Of a DNA stretch of 64,000 nucleotides, positions 34,904 to 44,050 are shown in pieces. A program made the translations under genes and the position numbers. The notes under the pieces are model-generated. The model was not told the origin of the DNA. It made no database searches and saw nothing but the letters and a program-made list of their open reading frames with translations. Positions within the stretch are counted from its first letter, which is position 1. Every line of letters starts with the position of its first letter. Source of the DNA: Pseudomonas putida (lineage in GTDB: Bacteria; Pseudomonadota; Gammaproteobacteria; Pseudomonadales; Pseudomonadaceae); NCBI RefSeq assembly GCF_009883635.2, contig NZ_CP026115.2:1054001-1118000 (forward strand). The letters are read 5' to 3'.

Positions 34904-35779
34904 GTGAGCCCCATCGCCCTAGCCCGCCTGCTGACCCTTGCCGCTGTCTGGGGGGCGAGCTTCCTGTTCATGCGCATCATCGCCCCGGAGCTGGGCACCG
35001 TCCCTACCGCATTCTTCCGCGTTTCCATCGCCTGCCTGGGCCTGATCGCCATCCTCGCCGCCAGCCGGGTGCGCTGGGACTTCGACGGCAAGCTCGGCGC
35101 CTGCCTGGTACTGGGCATGATCAACTCGGGCATCCCGGCCACCTTCTACTCCGTGGCCGCGCAAGTGCTGCCCGCCGGTTATTCGGCGATTTTCAACGCC
35201 ACCACACCGCTGATGGGCGTACTGATTGGCGCGTTGTTCTTCCGCGAAACCATGACCTTGCCCAAGCTCGGCGGCATCTTCCTCGGCCTGTTTGGTGTCG
35301 GCATTCTCAGCGGCGCCGGCCCCGTCGCGCTGGACATGGCCCTGGTGCAAGGTGCCCTGGCCTGCCTCGCGGCCACCACCTGCTACGGCTTCGCCGGCTT
35401 CCTCGCTCGGCGCTGGATCAGCGGCCTGGACAGCCGCCTGTCAGCCTTGGGCAGCATGCTCGGCGCCACCTTGATGCTGAGCCCGCTGTTCGCCTGGAGC
35501 GCGCTGACCCAACCACCGGCAAGCTGGGGCGGCTGGCAGGTATGGCTGTCGCTGCTGGGCCTGGGTCTGCTGTGCACCGCCTTCGCCTATATCCTGTACT
35601 TCCGCCTGCTGGCCGAAATCGGCCCGGTCAAGGCCAGCACCGTGACCTTCCTGATCCCGGTGTTCGGTGTATTGTGGGGGGCATGGCTGCTCGACGAGCC
35701 CTTGTCGATGGCCCATGTGTATGGCGGTGTGCTGATTGCCCTGGCGCTGTGGCTGGTACTGCGCCCGGCGCGCACTTGA
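34904..35779 (+). CDS. EamA/DMT family transporter
   Basis: A 291-residue drug/metabolite transporter with two EamA repeats and about ten membrane helices, e.g. LTLAAVWGASFLFMRIIAPE and VTFLIPVFGVLWGAWLLDEP near the C terminus. The GTG at 34904 is preceded by GGAGA (7-nt spacing) and starts the first helix directly; a longer frame to 34787 adds polar sequence. The substrate is unknown. It ends 4 nt before the next gene's likely start, suggesting co-transcription. Confidence 0.87.
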   Translation: MSPIALARLLTLAAVWGASFLFMRIIAPELGTVPTAFFRVSIACLGLIAILAASRVRWDFDGKLGACLVLGMINSGIPATFYSVAAQVLPAGYSAIFNATTPLMGVLIGALFFRETMTLPKLGGIFLGLFGVGILSGAGPVALDMALVQGALACLAATTCYGFAGFLARRWISGLDSRLSALGSMLGATLMLSPLFAWSALTQPPASWGGWQVWLSLLGLGLLCTAFAYILYFRLLAEIGPVKASTVTFLIPVFGVLWGAWLLDEPLSMAHVYGGVLIALALWLVLRPART

Positions 35780-35783
35780 GGCG

Positions 35784-36251
35784 ATGCGGACCATGAGCGA
35801 CACATTCAAGAAGGTGCTGTTCCGCCTGGAACAGGACGCGAGCGGCTACCCGCCAGCCTCGGTGGAAGGCTTGTGGACACAGGCAGTTGCTGGGGGCTAT
35901 CGGGTCGACAGCATCCCCTTCCACGTCTACGGTATCGCCCCCGGCGACATCATCAGCATACGCCACGAGGGTGACCAGGCCTGGTTCGATGCCCTGCAGC
36001 AGAGCGCCGGGGCGTCGGTGTTCCGGGTCGTCGTCAGGCCACCGGAAACCCTGGAGCAGGTGCACGCGGCCCTGACCGAATTCGGCTGCACCTGCGAGGT
36101 GGAAAAGGCGGTCAGGATGCTGGCAGTCGAAGTGCCGGCAACGCAATCGGCCGACACCCTGCTCTACTACCTGCTGACCCAGCGCGAAGCCGGCACCCTG
36201 GACTTCGAGGAAGGCGTATTGCGCCACGCCATCCCCGAAGAGTTTCGCTAG
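35784..36251 (+). CDS. DUF4265 protein
   Basis: A 155-residue soluble protein matching the DUF4265 style: KVLFRLEQDASGYPPASVEG (20) at the start, YRVDSIPFHVYGIAPGDIIS (20), then a ferredoxin-like C-terminal half. Function is unknown. ATG 35784 is used; ATG 35793 (MSDTFKK) is equally possible, since the only GAGG lies at 35777-35780. It follows the DMT gene closely and is convergent with a second DMT gene, 3 bp away. Confidence 0.8.
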   Translation: MRTMSDTFKKVLFRLEQDASGYPPASVEGLWTQAVAGGYRVDSIPFHVYGIAPGDIISIRHEGDQAWFDALQQSAGASVFRVVVRPPETLEQVHAALTEFGCTCEVEKAVRMLAVEVPATQSADTLLYYLLTQREAGTLDFEEGVLRHAIPEEFR

Positions 36252-36254
36252 GCC

Positions 36255-37136
36255 TTACGCCTCGGCCAGCCGCGCCGCCGGCTTGCGGAACACGAACAGC
36301 AGGCCGACCACGATCAGCCCCATGCCCAGCAGGCTCAACGGCGCCAGGCGGTTGCCGAAGATAAGCAAGTCCATCACCGCGGTCACTGCCGGCACCAGGT
36401 AGAACAGGCTGGTGACATTGACCAGGTTACCCTTGGCGATCAGCCGATACAGCAGCAGGGTCGCCAGCAGCGACACCACCAGCCCCATCCACAGCAGCGC
36501 ACCGACGAAGCCGCCGGTCCATTCCACGTGCAGCGGTTGCAGCGGCGCGAACACGGCGCACATGGCGAAGCCGGCGATGTACTGCAACGGCAGTGTGCCC
36601 ATCGGGTTGTCAATAATGCGCTTCTGCAGGATCGAGCCGAAGGTCATGCTGGCCAGCGCCAGCAGGGCGAACAGCATGCCGAGCAGCGACACCCCGCCGA
36701 GGTTGATGCCCTGGTAGACCACCATCACCAGCCCGCCAAGCCCCAGGCCCAGGCCGAACAGCCGGCTCCAGGAGCGCTGGCGCTCCATCAGCACCACCGT
36801 GAGGATCGGTTGCACCCCCATCACCGTCGCCATCACGCCGGGGGTGACGTGGGTGTTGAGCGCCAGCAGGTAGAAAATCTGGTAGGCGCCAAGCAGCACA
36901 CAGCCGGTGCCCAGGGCACGCAGGATCGCCCCCCATGTACGCGGCCAGCGCAGGCCCAGCAACGGGCCGATCAGAAGCAGGCCGGTCAGGGCCAGCGCCG
37001 AGCGCAGCAGCAGGAAGGCGAAGGGGCTGGCATGGGCCAGGCCGAGTTTGGAAACGATCGCGCCACTGCTCCAGAGCAGGACGAACAGGCTGGTGGTGGC
37101 CGCCGAGGCCACGGATGCTTTGTTGAAGACAGACAT
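36255..37136 (-). CDS. EamA/DMT family transporter
   Basis: A 293-residue DMT exporter with two EamA repeats: LFVLLWSSGAIVSKLGLAHA (20) in helix 1, AYQIFYLLALNTHVTPGVMA (20) in the first repeat and LFYLVPAVTAVMDLLIFGNR (20) in the second. Some relatives export amino acids. AGGTGG precedes ATG 37136. A proline/valine-rich short reading frame lies 117 nt upstream on the same strand and may be a leader (37253-37417). Confidence 0.88.
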   Translation of the reverse strand: MSVFNKASVASAATTSLFVLLWSSGAIVSKLGLAHASPFAFLLLRSALALTGLLLIGPLLGLRWPRTWGAILRALGTGCVLLGAYQIFYLLALNTHVTPGVMATVMGVQPILTVVLMERQRSWSRLFGLGLGLGGLVMVVYQGINLGGVSLLGMLFALLALASMTFGSILQKRIIDNPMGTLPLQYIAGFAMCAVFAPLQPLHVEWTGGFVGALLWMGLVVSLLATLLLYRLIAKGNLVNVTSLFYLVPAVTAVMDLLIFGNRLAPLSLLGMGLIVVGLLFVFRKPAARLAEA

Positions 37137-37252
37137 GTAGTGCCACCTGATATAAGGCGAATAAGCCAGACGGCGGGCGTGAACTTCAGCGAGGGAAGGT
37201 GCCGACCGTGTTCAGTAGGTTGCGGGTGCGAAGGGATGCGGCCAGAAGCCGA

Positions 37253-37417
37253 TCAGCCCAGCACGACCACGCAAGGAGGCGGAGCTACGCCGCCTACGAC
37301 GCCACTGACAGGTGGTGGTGGGTAGTGACTGATCATGGCCGGCTGCTGGCTGCCACGCACGACCATGCCCGCGACTGGCGCGATGGCAAAGCATGTGGTG
37401 GAAGGGATGGCTGGCAT
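37253..37417 (-). CDS. candidate leader peptide, 54 residues, upstream of the DMT gene
   Basis: A short frame starting ATG 37417 and ending in a run of valines and prolines: SHYPPPPVSGVVGGVAPPPC (20), then VVVLG and stop, 117 nt before the DMT ATG. It is on the same strand. Consecutive prolines and valines can stall ribosomes, a common feature of attenuator leader peptides. The start has no strong ribosome-binding site and no attenuator hairpin with a T tract was identified, so this is tentative. Confidence 0.4.
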   Translation of the reverse strand: MPAIPSTTCFAIAPVAGMVVRGSQQPAMISHYPPPPVSGVVGGVAPPPCVVVLG

Positions 37418-37489
37418 GATCGGGTCTTCAGGGAAGATAAGTGTTTCGGAATATAGCGGTGAATCTGAAGATCGGCAATAGCCTGTTCC

Positions 37490-37567
37490 GGCCCTTTCGC
37501 GGGACAAGCCCGCTCCTACAGGGGTCGCCTATCGCTTGTATGAGCGGGCTTGTCCCGCGAAGAGGCC
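37490..37567. repeat. paired REP element
   Basis: Inverted REP units 37490-37520 and 37537-37567 around a 16-nt loop, core GCGGGACAAGCCCGCTC, directly after the stop of the minus-strand lpxO-like gene. Confidence 0.88.
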
Positions 37568-37577
37568 GGCCCTGCTA

Positions 37578-38513
37578 TCAGAACAACCAGCGGTACAGGA
37601 AGTAAGCCACCACCACCGCCAGCACCGGCCGCAGGATGCGGTAGGCCTTGGGGTTGGCACGCTTGAACTGCTTCATGCGGCTGCTGATCTTGTTGCTGAA
37701 ACGCTTGCTCCAGGCATACGCCTGGTTGATCCCGCCCACCCGCTCGTCATCGGTGTTCTGCGGCGCGGTCGCGCGGCCGAGGAAGGCACTGACCTTGCGG
37801 TTGATACGGGTCATCAGCGGGCTGCTCAACGGCCGCTCGATGTCGCAGAACAGGATTACCCGGGTCACGTCGGTTTCGTTCTTGACCCAGTGCACGTAGG
37901 TCTCGTCGAACATCACGTCCTCGCCGTCACGCCAGGCGTATTCCTCGCCGTCGACGTAGATGCGGCAGGCGTCGGAGTTGGGGGTCGACAGGCCCAGGTG
38001 GTAGCGCAGCGAACCGGCAAACGGGTCGCGGTGCGGGTTCAGGTGGCTGCCACCGGGCAGCAGGGCAAACATCGCACCCTTTACATTGGGAATGCTGCTG
38101 ACCAGTTCGACGGTTTTCGGGCAGAGGGCTTCGGCAGACGGCAGCGGCTTGTCGTACCACTTCAGGTAGAAGCGCTTCCAGCCTTTCTTGAAGAACGAAC
38201 CGAAGCCGGCGTCGTTGTCCTTTTCTGCGGCACGAATGTACCCCTCGTCGAACAGGCGCATGGCCTCCTCGCGAATCACCTGCCAGTTGTCCTTGAGCAC
38301 GTCCAGTTCAGGGAAGCGCTGGCGGTCCAGGTAAGGCTTGGACGGCACGCCGGAGAACAGGTACATCAGGCTGTTATAAGGTGCAAACAGCGCCGAATGG
38401 TTGACGAACTGGCGCAGTACCGGCAAACGTGCCTTGCCGCGCAGGTGCACGTAAAGCACGCTGCCGAAGAACACCAGCAGGACACCGGCCTTGGCGAGGA
38501 AGGAAAAGGTCAT
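37578..38513 (-). CDS. lpxO: aspartyl/asparaginyl beta-hydroxylase family, LpxO-like lipid A hydroxylase
   Basis: A 311-residue Fe(II)/2-oxoglutarate dioxygenase. The metal triad is visible as LNPHRDPFAGSLRYHLGL (HxD) and ETYVHWVKNETDVTRVILF (second His and the 2-oxoglutarate-binding Arg). A membrane helix at the N terminus (FLAKAGVLLVFFGSVLYVHL, 20) and a hydrophobic C-terminal helix fit LpxO enzymes, which hydroxylate the secondary acyl chain of lipid A at the inner membrane. AAGGAG precedes ATG 38513. Other aspartyl hydroxylase substrates cannot be excluded. Confidence 0.85.
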   Translation of the reverse strand: MTFSFLAKAGVLLVFFGSVLYVHLRGKARLPVLRQFVNHSALFAPYNSLMYLFSGVPSKPYLDRQRFPELDVLKDNWQVIREEAMRLFDEGYIRAAEKDNDAGFGSFFKKGWKRFYLKWYDKPLPSAEALCPKTVELVSSIPNVKGAMFALLPGGSHLNPHRDPFAGSLRYHLGLSTPNSDACRIYVDGEEYAWRDGEDVMFDETYVHWVKNETDVTRVILFCDIERPLSSPLMTRINRKVSAFLGRATAPQNTDDERVGGINQAYAWSKRFSNKISSRMKQFKRANPKAYRILRPVLAVVVAYFLYRWLF

Positions 38514-38585
38514 GCAACACTCCTTGGAGTGGAAGCAGGCCAGCGCTGCCTGCTCCCAGAAAAATCATCCGGCCATCATAAACCC

Positions 38586-38618
38586 ATCCCGCCCCGGTAA
38601 AAACAACCAGGGCGGGAT
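38586..38618 (-). terminator. hairpin downstream of cysK
   Basis: ATCCCGCCC and GGGCGGGAT (9-nt perfect stem) flank a 15-nt A-rich loop, about 70 nt beyond the cysK stop on the minus strand. No T tract follows. Confidence 0.55.
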
Positions 38619-38685
38619 CTCACTCATGAAGATTTTGCAATAAACCAGGCCGCCGAATGTTGCGCCGGATCAGCGGCCGGGCGGA

Positions 38686-39660
38686 TTACTGCTGGTTTTC
38701 CTGCTCGCTGAACAGGTCGCTGAACAGCATGCTGGACAGATAACGCTCGCCCGAGTCGGGCAGGATTACGACGATGGTCTTACCTTGCATTTCCGGCTTC
38801 TCGGCCAGGCGCACGGCTGCGGCCATGGCTGCACCACAGGAAATACCGCAGAGGATGCCTTCTTCCTGCATCAGGCGAATGGCCATGGCCTTGGACTCTT
38901 CGTCGGTCACGGTCTCGACCTGGTCGACAATCGACAGGTCGAGGTTTTTCGGCACGAAACCGGCGCCAATGCCCTGGATCTTGTGCGGGCTGGGCTTGAG
39001 TTCTTCACCGGCCAGGGTCTGGCTGATCAGCGGCGAAGCCACCGGCTCGACCGCCACCGACAGGATCGACTTGCCCTGGGTGTGCTTGATGTAGCGCGAC
39101 ACGCCGGTAATGGTGCCGCCGGTGCCAACACCGGCAACCAGCACGTCGACCGCGCCGTCGGTGTCGTTCCAGATTTCAGGCCCGGTGGTCTTCTCGTGGA
39201 TCGCCGGATTGGCCGGGTTCTCGAACTGGCCCGGCAGGAAGTACTGGGCCGGGTCGGAGGCCACGATTTCGTTGGCCTTCTCGATGGCGCCCTTCATGCC
39301 CTTGGCCGGCTCGGTCAGCACCAGCTCTGCGCCCAGCGCCTTGAGCACCTTGCGGCGCTCCAGGCTCATCGAGGCCGGCATGGTCAGGATCAGCTTGTAG
39401 CCACGGGCGGCGGCAACGAACGCCAGGCCGATACCGGTGTTGCCCGAAGTCGGCTCGACGATGGTCATGCCCGGCTTGAGTTTGCCGCTGCTCTCGGCGT
39501 CCCAGACCATGTTCGCGCCGATCCGGCACTTGACCGAGTAGCCCGGGTTGCGCCCTTCGATCTTGGCCAGAATGGTCACCCCACGCGGGGCGATGCGGTT
39601 GATCTGCACCAGCGGCGTGTTGCCGATGGAGTGGGCGTTGTCTGCAAAGATACGGCTCAT
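38686..39660 (-). CDS. cysK: cysteine synthase A (O-acetylserine sulfhydrylase)
   Basis: A 324-residue fold-type II PLP enzyme. The PLP lysine sits in [14 protein letters not shown], the substrate loop is [16 protein letters not shown] and the phosphate-binding loop [16 protein letters not shown]. It makes cysteine from O-acetylserine and sulfide in the cytoplasm. The C-terminal extension ([16 protein letters not shown]) is normal for CysK. AAGGA lies 9 nt ahead of ATG 39660. Confidence 0.96.
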   Translation of the reverse strand: MSRIFADNAHSIGNTPLVQINRIAPRGVTILAKIEGRNPGYSVKCRIGANMVWDAESSGKLKPGMTIVEPTSGNTGIGLAFVAAARGYKLILTMPASMSLERRKVLKALGAELVLTEPAKGMKGAIEKANEIVASDPAQYFLPGQFENPANPAIHEKTTGPEIWNDTDGAVDVLVAGVGTGGTITGVSRYIKHTQGKSILSVAVEPVASPLISQTLAGEELKPSPHKIQGIGAGFVPKNLDLSIVDQVETVTDEESKAMAIRLMQEEGILCGISCGAAMAAAVRLAEKPEMQGKTIVVILPDSGERYLSSMLFSDLFSEQENQQ

Positions 39661-39795
39661 GGCAGGGTCCTTGAACTTGAGAAACAGCAGGGAAAGACTT
39701 AAAGGGTAAGCCCGCCCCGGTGGCCAGTAAAGCCTGTTCGAACTCCCGGGCTTTGCCTGCGGTCAACCGTGCAACCCGCTGCGGAGAGCCTTGCG

Positions 39796-40869
39796 ATGAA
39801 AGCTCGCTATCGCTGGCCGATGATTGGCCTGGCCAGCCTGATCGTGCTGCTGGTGGCACTGCAGGTGGCCCTGCCCTACCTGGTGCGCGACTACCTGAAC
39901 GACAAGCTTGCCCACATGGGCGAGTACCGCGGCCAGGTGGCCGACGTTGACCTGGCCTGGTGGCGAGGTGCCTACCAGATCAACGGGCTGAAGATCGTCA
40001 AGACCACCGGCAAGGTACCGGTGCCGTTGCTGGATGCGCCGCTGATCGACCTGTCGGTGAGCTGGCATTCGCTGATCTACGACAAGGCCGTGGTGGCCAA
40101 GGTGACTTTCCAGCGTCCCGAGCTCAACTTCGTCGACGGCGGCAGCAAGCAGGCCTCGCAGACCGGCCGGGGGACCGACTGGCGCCAGCAACTGGAAAAA
40201 CTGCTGCCGATCACCCTCAACGAAGTGCAGATCGAAAAAGGCACGCTGACCTTTCGCAACTTCAACTCCAAGCCACCAGTGGACCTCAAGGCCACGCAGC
40301 TGGATGCCAGCATCCGCAATCTGACTAACGTACGCGATGAAAAGGGCCGACGCGATGCCAGTTTCGAAGGTGTCGCGCTGATCGCAGGCGATGCCAAGGT
40401 GGAAAGCCGGGCGACTTTCGACCCGTTCAGTGATTTCGACGATTTCGAGTTTCGCTTGCGCGCCACAGGCATCGAACTGCGCAAGCTCAATGACTTCGCC
40501 AGCGCATACGGCAAGTTCGACTTCAATGCGGGGCATGGCGATGTGGTGATCGAGGCTCAGGCCGAAGATGGCCGGCTGCATGGCTACATCAAGCCGTTAC
40601 TGCGGGATGTGGATGTGTTCGACTGGCAGCAGGATGTAGAGGAAAAGGACAAAGGCTTCTTTCGCTCAGTTTGGGAAGCCGTAGTGGGGGCCACCGAAAC
40701 GGTGTTGAAGAACCAGCCGAAAAACCAGTTTGCCACCCGCGTCGAGCTCAGCGGCAGCGTACACAAGCAGAACATCAGTGCCTTCGAGGCGTTTTTGCAG
40801 ATCCTGCGCAATGGCTTCATCCAGGCGTTCAACGCGCGCTATGAACAGCCTCCGCCCAAGTCTGACTGA
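39796..40869 (+). CDS. DUF748/AsmA-like membrane-anchored protein
   Basis: A 357-residue protein with one N-terminal membrane anchor (WPMIGLASLIVLLVALQVAL, 20) followed by a periplasmic beta-rich region: VDVDLAWWRGAYQ-like (ADVDLAWWRGAYQINGLKIV, 20), and VQIEKGTLTFRNFNSKPPVD (20), typical of DUF748/AsmA-type proteins. AsmA-like proteins help move lipids between membranes; this specific one is uncharacterised. The GGAGA site ahead of ATG 39796 decides the start. Confidence 0.85.
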   Translation: MKARYRWPMIGLASLIVLLVALQVALPYLVRDYLNDKLAHMGEYRGQVADVDLAWWRGAYQINGLKIVKTTGKVPVPLLDAPLIDLSVSWHSLIYDKAVVAKVTFQRPELNFVDGGSKQASQTGRGTDWRQQLEKLLPITLNEVQIEKGTLTFRNFNSKPPVDLKATQLDASIRNLTNVRDEKGRRDASFEGVALIAGDAKVESRATFDPFSDFDDFEFRLRATGIELRKLNDFASAYGKFDFNAGHGDVVIEAQAEDGRLHGYIKPLLRDVDVFDWQQDVEEKDKGFFRSVWEAVVGATETVLKNQPKNQFATRVELSGSVHKQNISAFEAFLQILRNGFIQAFNARYEQPPPKSD

Positions 40870-40979
40870 ATCTTTGTGACGGGCCATTCAGGGACTGAAT
40901 ACCCGGTCTGCGTTTCCAGCTGCCTGGGCCCGCGTTATAGTCGTTGGCAAACTATAGGCACCCCGCAGAGGACAGACTC

Positions 40980-41825
40980 ATGAAGTTCGAAGGCACCCGC
41001 GACTACGTCGCCACAGACGACCTGAAGCTGGCGGTCAACGCGGCCATCACCCTCGAACGCCCGCTGCTGGTCAAGGGCGAGCCCGGCACCGGCAAGACCA
41101 TGCTCGCCGAGCAGCTCGCGGCCTCGTTCGGCGCACGCCTGATCACCTGGCACATCAAGTCCACCACCAAGGCCCACCAGGGTCTCTACGAGTATGACGC
41201 GGTCAGCCGTCTGCGCGACTCGCAGCTGGGCGTGGACAAGGTCCACGACGTGCGCAACTACCTGAAGAAAGGCAAGCTGTGGGAGGCCTTCGAGGCCGAT
41301 GAGCGGGTGATCCTGCTGATCGACGAAATCGACAAGGCCGACATCGAGTTCCCCAACGACCTGCTGCAGGAACTCGACAAGATGGAGTTCTACGTCTACG
41401 AAATCGACGAGACCATCAAGGCCAGGCAGCGCCCGATCATCATCATTACCTCCAACAACGAAAAAGAGCTGCCCGACGCCTTCCTGCGCCGCTGCTTCTT
41501 CCACTACATCGCCTTCCCTGACCGCGGCACTCTGCAGCAGATCGTCGATGTGCACTATCCGAACATCAGCCAGTCGCTGGTCAGCGAGGCGCTGGACGTG
41601 TTCTTCGACGTGCGCAAGGTACCGGGCCTGAAGAAAAAGCCATCCACCTCCGAGCTGGTCGACTGGCTCAAGCTGCTGATGGCCGACAACATCGGCGAAG
41701 CCGTGCTGCGTGAACGTGACCCGACCAAGGCCATTCCGCCGCTGGCAGGCGCCCTGGTGAAGAACGAGCAGGACGTGCAACTGCTCGAGCGCCTGGCCTT
41801 CATGAGCCGGCGCGGCAACCGCTGA
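40980..41825 (+). CDS. MoxR-type AAA+ ATPase
   Basis: A 281-residue AAA+ ATPase of the MoxR/CbbQ group. Walker A GEPGTGKT (near residues 36-43), Walker B ILLIDEIDKAD, sensor I IIITSNNEKELPDAFLRRC and the MoxR helix-2 insert region are present. MoxR proteins act as chaperones that activate enzymes, usually together with a vWA protein; the partner follows 13 nt downstream. AGAGGA precedes ATG 40980. The client enzyme is not encoded here. Confidence 0.93.
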   Translation: MKFEGTRDYVATDDLKLAVNAAITLERPLLVKGEPGTGKTMLAEQLAASFGARLITWHIKSTTKAHQGLYEYDAVSRLRDSQLGVDKVHDVRNYLKKGKLWEAFEADERVILLIDEIDKADIEFPNDLLQELDKMEFYVYEIDETIKARQRPIIIITSNNEKELPDAFLRRCFFHYIAFPDRGTLQQIVDVHYPNISQSLVSEALDVFFDVRKVPGLKKKPSTSELVDWLKLLMADNIGEAVLRERDPTKAIPPLAGALVKNEQDVQLLERLAFMSRRGNR

Positions 41826-41838
41826 CAGGAGCCGGGCC

Positions 41839-43017
41839 ATGCTGCTCAACCTGTTCAATGAAATGCGCGCGGCCAAGGTGCCGGTTTCGGTGCGCGAGCT
41901 GCTCGACCTGCACCATGCCCTGCAAAAAGGCGTGGTGTTCGCCGACATGGACGCCTTCTACTACCTCGCCCGCGCCATCCTGGTGAAGGACGAGCGCCAC
42001 TTCGACAAGTTCGACCGCGCCTTCGCCGCCTATTTCAAAGGCTTGGAAAACCTCGACCGGCACATCGAGGCGCTGATCCCCGATGAATGGCTGCGCAAGG
42101 AGTTCGAACGCTCGCTCACCGACGAGGAACGCGCGCAGATCCAGTCGCTCGGCGGCCTGGACAAACTCATCGAGGAATTCAAGAAGCGCCTGGAAGAGCA
42201 GAAGGAACGCCACGCCGGTGGCAACAAGTGGATCGGCACCGGCGGCACCAGCCCGTTCGGCTCGGGCGGCTTCAACCCTGAAGGCATCCGCGTCGGCGAG
42301 GCCGGCAAGCGCCAGGGCAAGGCGGTAAAAGTCTGGGACCAGCGCGAGTACAAGAACCTCGACGACCAGGTCGAACTGGGCACGCGCAACATCAAGCTGG
42401 CCCTGCGCCGGCTGCGCAAGTTCGCCCGCGAAGGCGCCGCCGAAGAGCTCGACATCGACGGCACCATCGACCACACCGCGCGTGACGCCGGCCTGCTGAA
42501 CATCCAGATGCGCCCGGAACGGCGCAACACGGTGAAGCTGCTGTTGCTGTTCGACATCGGCGGTTCGATGGACGCCCACGTCAAGGTCTGCGAAGAGTTG
42601 TTCTCGGCCTGCAAGACCGAGTTCAAGCACCTGGAGTACTACTACTTCCACAACTTTGTGTACGAGTCGGTGTGGAAGAACAACCTGCGCCGTACCTCGG
42701 AGCGCTTCTCCACCTTCGACCTGCTGCACAAGTACGGCGACGACTACAAGGTAGTGTTCGTCGGCGATGCGGCCATGGCGCCGTACGAGATCACCCAGCC
42801 GGGGGGTAGCGTCGAGCACTGGAACGAAGAGGCCGGGTATGTGTGGATGCAGCGCTTCATGGAGAAATTCAGGAAGATCATCTGGATCAATCCATATCCG
42901 AAGCAGGCCTGGGACTACACCGCGTCGACCCACCTGGTGCGGGATTTGATCGAGGACAAGATGTATCCGCTGACCTTGCAGGGGTTGGAGGAAGGGATGC
43001 GGTACCTGTCCAAGTGA
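41839..43017 (+). CDS. vWA domain protein, CoxE/YehP-like partner of MoxR
   Basis: A 392-residue protein with a C-terminal von Willebrand A domain whose MIDAS motif reads LLFDIGGSMDAHVKVCEELF (20; DxGxS in DIGGS). The N-terminal half is helical and charged. The pair MoxR-ATPase plus vWA protein is a recognised two-gene module that inserts metal or cofactor into, or activates, target proteins. AGGAG lies ahead of ATG 41839; the gene is the last of the operon, before a REP pair. Confidence 0.9.
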   Translation: MLLNLFNEMRAAKVPVSVRELLDLHHALQKGVVFADMDAFYYLARAILVKDERHFDKFDRAFAAYFKGLENLDRHIEALIPDEWLRKEFERSLTDEERAQIQSLGGLDKLIEEFKKRLEEQKERHAGGNKWIGTGGTSPFGSGGFNPEGIRVGEAGKRQGKAVKVWDQREYKNLDDQVELGTRNIKLALRRLRKFAREGAAEELDIDGTIDHTARDAGLLNIQMRPERRNTVKLLLLFDIGGSMDAHVKVCEELFSACKTEFKHLEYYYFHNFVYESVWKNNLRRTSERFSTFDLLHKYGDDYKVVFVGDAAMAPYEITQPGGSVEHWNEEAGYVWMQRFMEKFRKIIWINPYPKQAWDYTASTHLVRDLIEDKMYPLTLQGLEEGMRYLSK

Positions 43018-43030
43018 TTTTTCCTGTGCC

Positions 43031-43125
43031 GGCCCTTTCGCGGGACAAGCCCGCTCCTACAGAAACCGCGCGATGTCAGGAATTGCGCGGATTCTGTAGG
43101 AGCGGACTTGTCCCGCGAAAGGGCC
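43031..43125. repeat. paired REP element
   Basis: Inverted REP units 43031-43072 and 43086-43125, about 40-nt arms with a few mismatches (one core reads GCGGACTTGTCCCGC), between convergent genes. Confidence 0.85.
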
Positions 43126-43132
43126 GATGGCC

Positions 43133-44050
43133 TTACAACCAGCGCCCCAGGTAAACCTGCTGCTCCCGCCAGGCCTCGTCCTGCACCACCGCCCTGAACC
43201 GCACTACCGCCCCCGGCATGCACTGCGCCAGCTGCGCCAACGCCAACGGCGTCAACGCTCCCAGCCGCGGATAGCCGCCAATAGTCTGCCGGTCATTGAG
43301 CAGCACGATCGGTTGCCCGTCCGGCGGCACTTGAACTGCCCCCAACGGAATCCCTTCGGAAATCATCGGCGCGCCCTGGTAGACCAGCTCCGCTCCCAGC
43401 AAACGGATACCCATGCGGTCAGCCCGGCTATCCAGCGTCCAGTCACGGTTGAACGCCTCGAACAGGCTGGTCCCGCTAAAATCGCCAATCTGCGCACCCA
43501 TCACCAGGTCGAGCACCGGCTTGGCCGCATAACTCGGGCGCATGGTTACCGGGACTTCGCGCAAGGCTGGCGAACCACCGGCAAAAGAGAGCACCTGCCC
43601 TTTCCGCAGGGCTGATCCTCGCCCATCGATGCCCCCCAGTTCCTCACGCACGACCGTGGCACAGCTGCCCAACACATCCTCACCGACAAACCCGCCCGGA
43701 GCTGCCAGATACGCCCGCACACCTTGCTTTGGCTGCTTCAGGGTCAAGCGCTGCCCTTTAGCCAGAATGAAGCTGCGCCACGGTAGCAGTGGCTGATCAT
43801 CCACCTGCGCCTCCAGGTCAGCCCCGGCCAGCGCCAGCACGCAATCCTGCTCGGCCACCAGCGCAAAACCACCCAGCGCCACTTCGACCACCGGCGCCCC
43901 CAGCGGGTTGCTCAGCAGCCAGTTGGCCCAGTGCATCGCCACCCAATCCAGCGCCCCACCCTGGGTCACGCCCAGGTGCCGCACGCCAAAGCGCCCGGCG
44001 TCCTGCAACTGGCACAGGGCAGTACTGGCCTCGATCTTCAACTGCTTCAT
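43133..44050 (-). CDS. pxpC: 5-oxoprolinase subunit C
   Basis: A 305-residue biotin-dependent-carboxyltransferase-like (KipA/AHS2) protein: LCQLQDAGRFGVRHLGVTQG (20) near the start, GFSGTSLFEAFNRDWTLDSR-like (GDFSGTSLFEAFNRDWTLDS, 20) and GIPLGAVQVPPDGQPIVLLN (20). With PxpA and PxpB it forms the ATP-dependent bacterial 5-oxoprolinase that opens pyroglutamate to glutamate. Its ATG overlaps the pxpB stop (ATGA at 44047-44050). Confidence 0.92.
   Translation of the reverse strand: MKQLKIEASTALCQLQDAGRFGVRHLGVTQGGALDWVAMHWANWLLSNPLGAPVVEVALGGFALVAEQDCVLALAGADLEAQVDDQPLLPWRSFILAKGQRLTLKQPKQGVRAYLAAPGGFVGEDVLGSCATVVREELGGIDGRGSALRKGQVLSFAGGSPALREVPVTMRPSYAAKPVLDLVMGAQIGDFSGTSLFEAFNRDWTLDSRADRMGIRLLGAELVYQGAPMISEGIPLGAVQVPPDGQPIVLLNDRQTIGGYPRLGALTPLALAQLAQCMPGAVVRFRAVVQDEAWREQQVYLGRWL

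Larger units (their letters stand above)
37137..37577. other. 441-bp intergenic region between the DMT gene and the lpxO-like gene
   Basis: It contains the possible leader peptide (37253-37417), a GC-rich hairpin GGCGGAGCTACGCCGCC near 37278-37294 and a REP pair at 37490-37567. No other gene is supported. Confidence 0.6.

Noticed and set aside
37199..37456. 85-codon plus-strand frame in the gap before the lpxO-like gene
   Set aside because: Arg/Asp-rich composition typical of antisense GC-rich DNA; the opposite-strand peptide is the more interesting reading.
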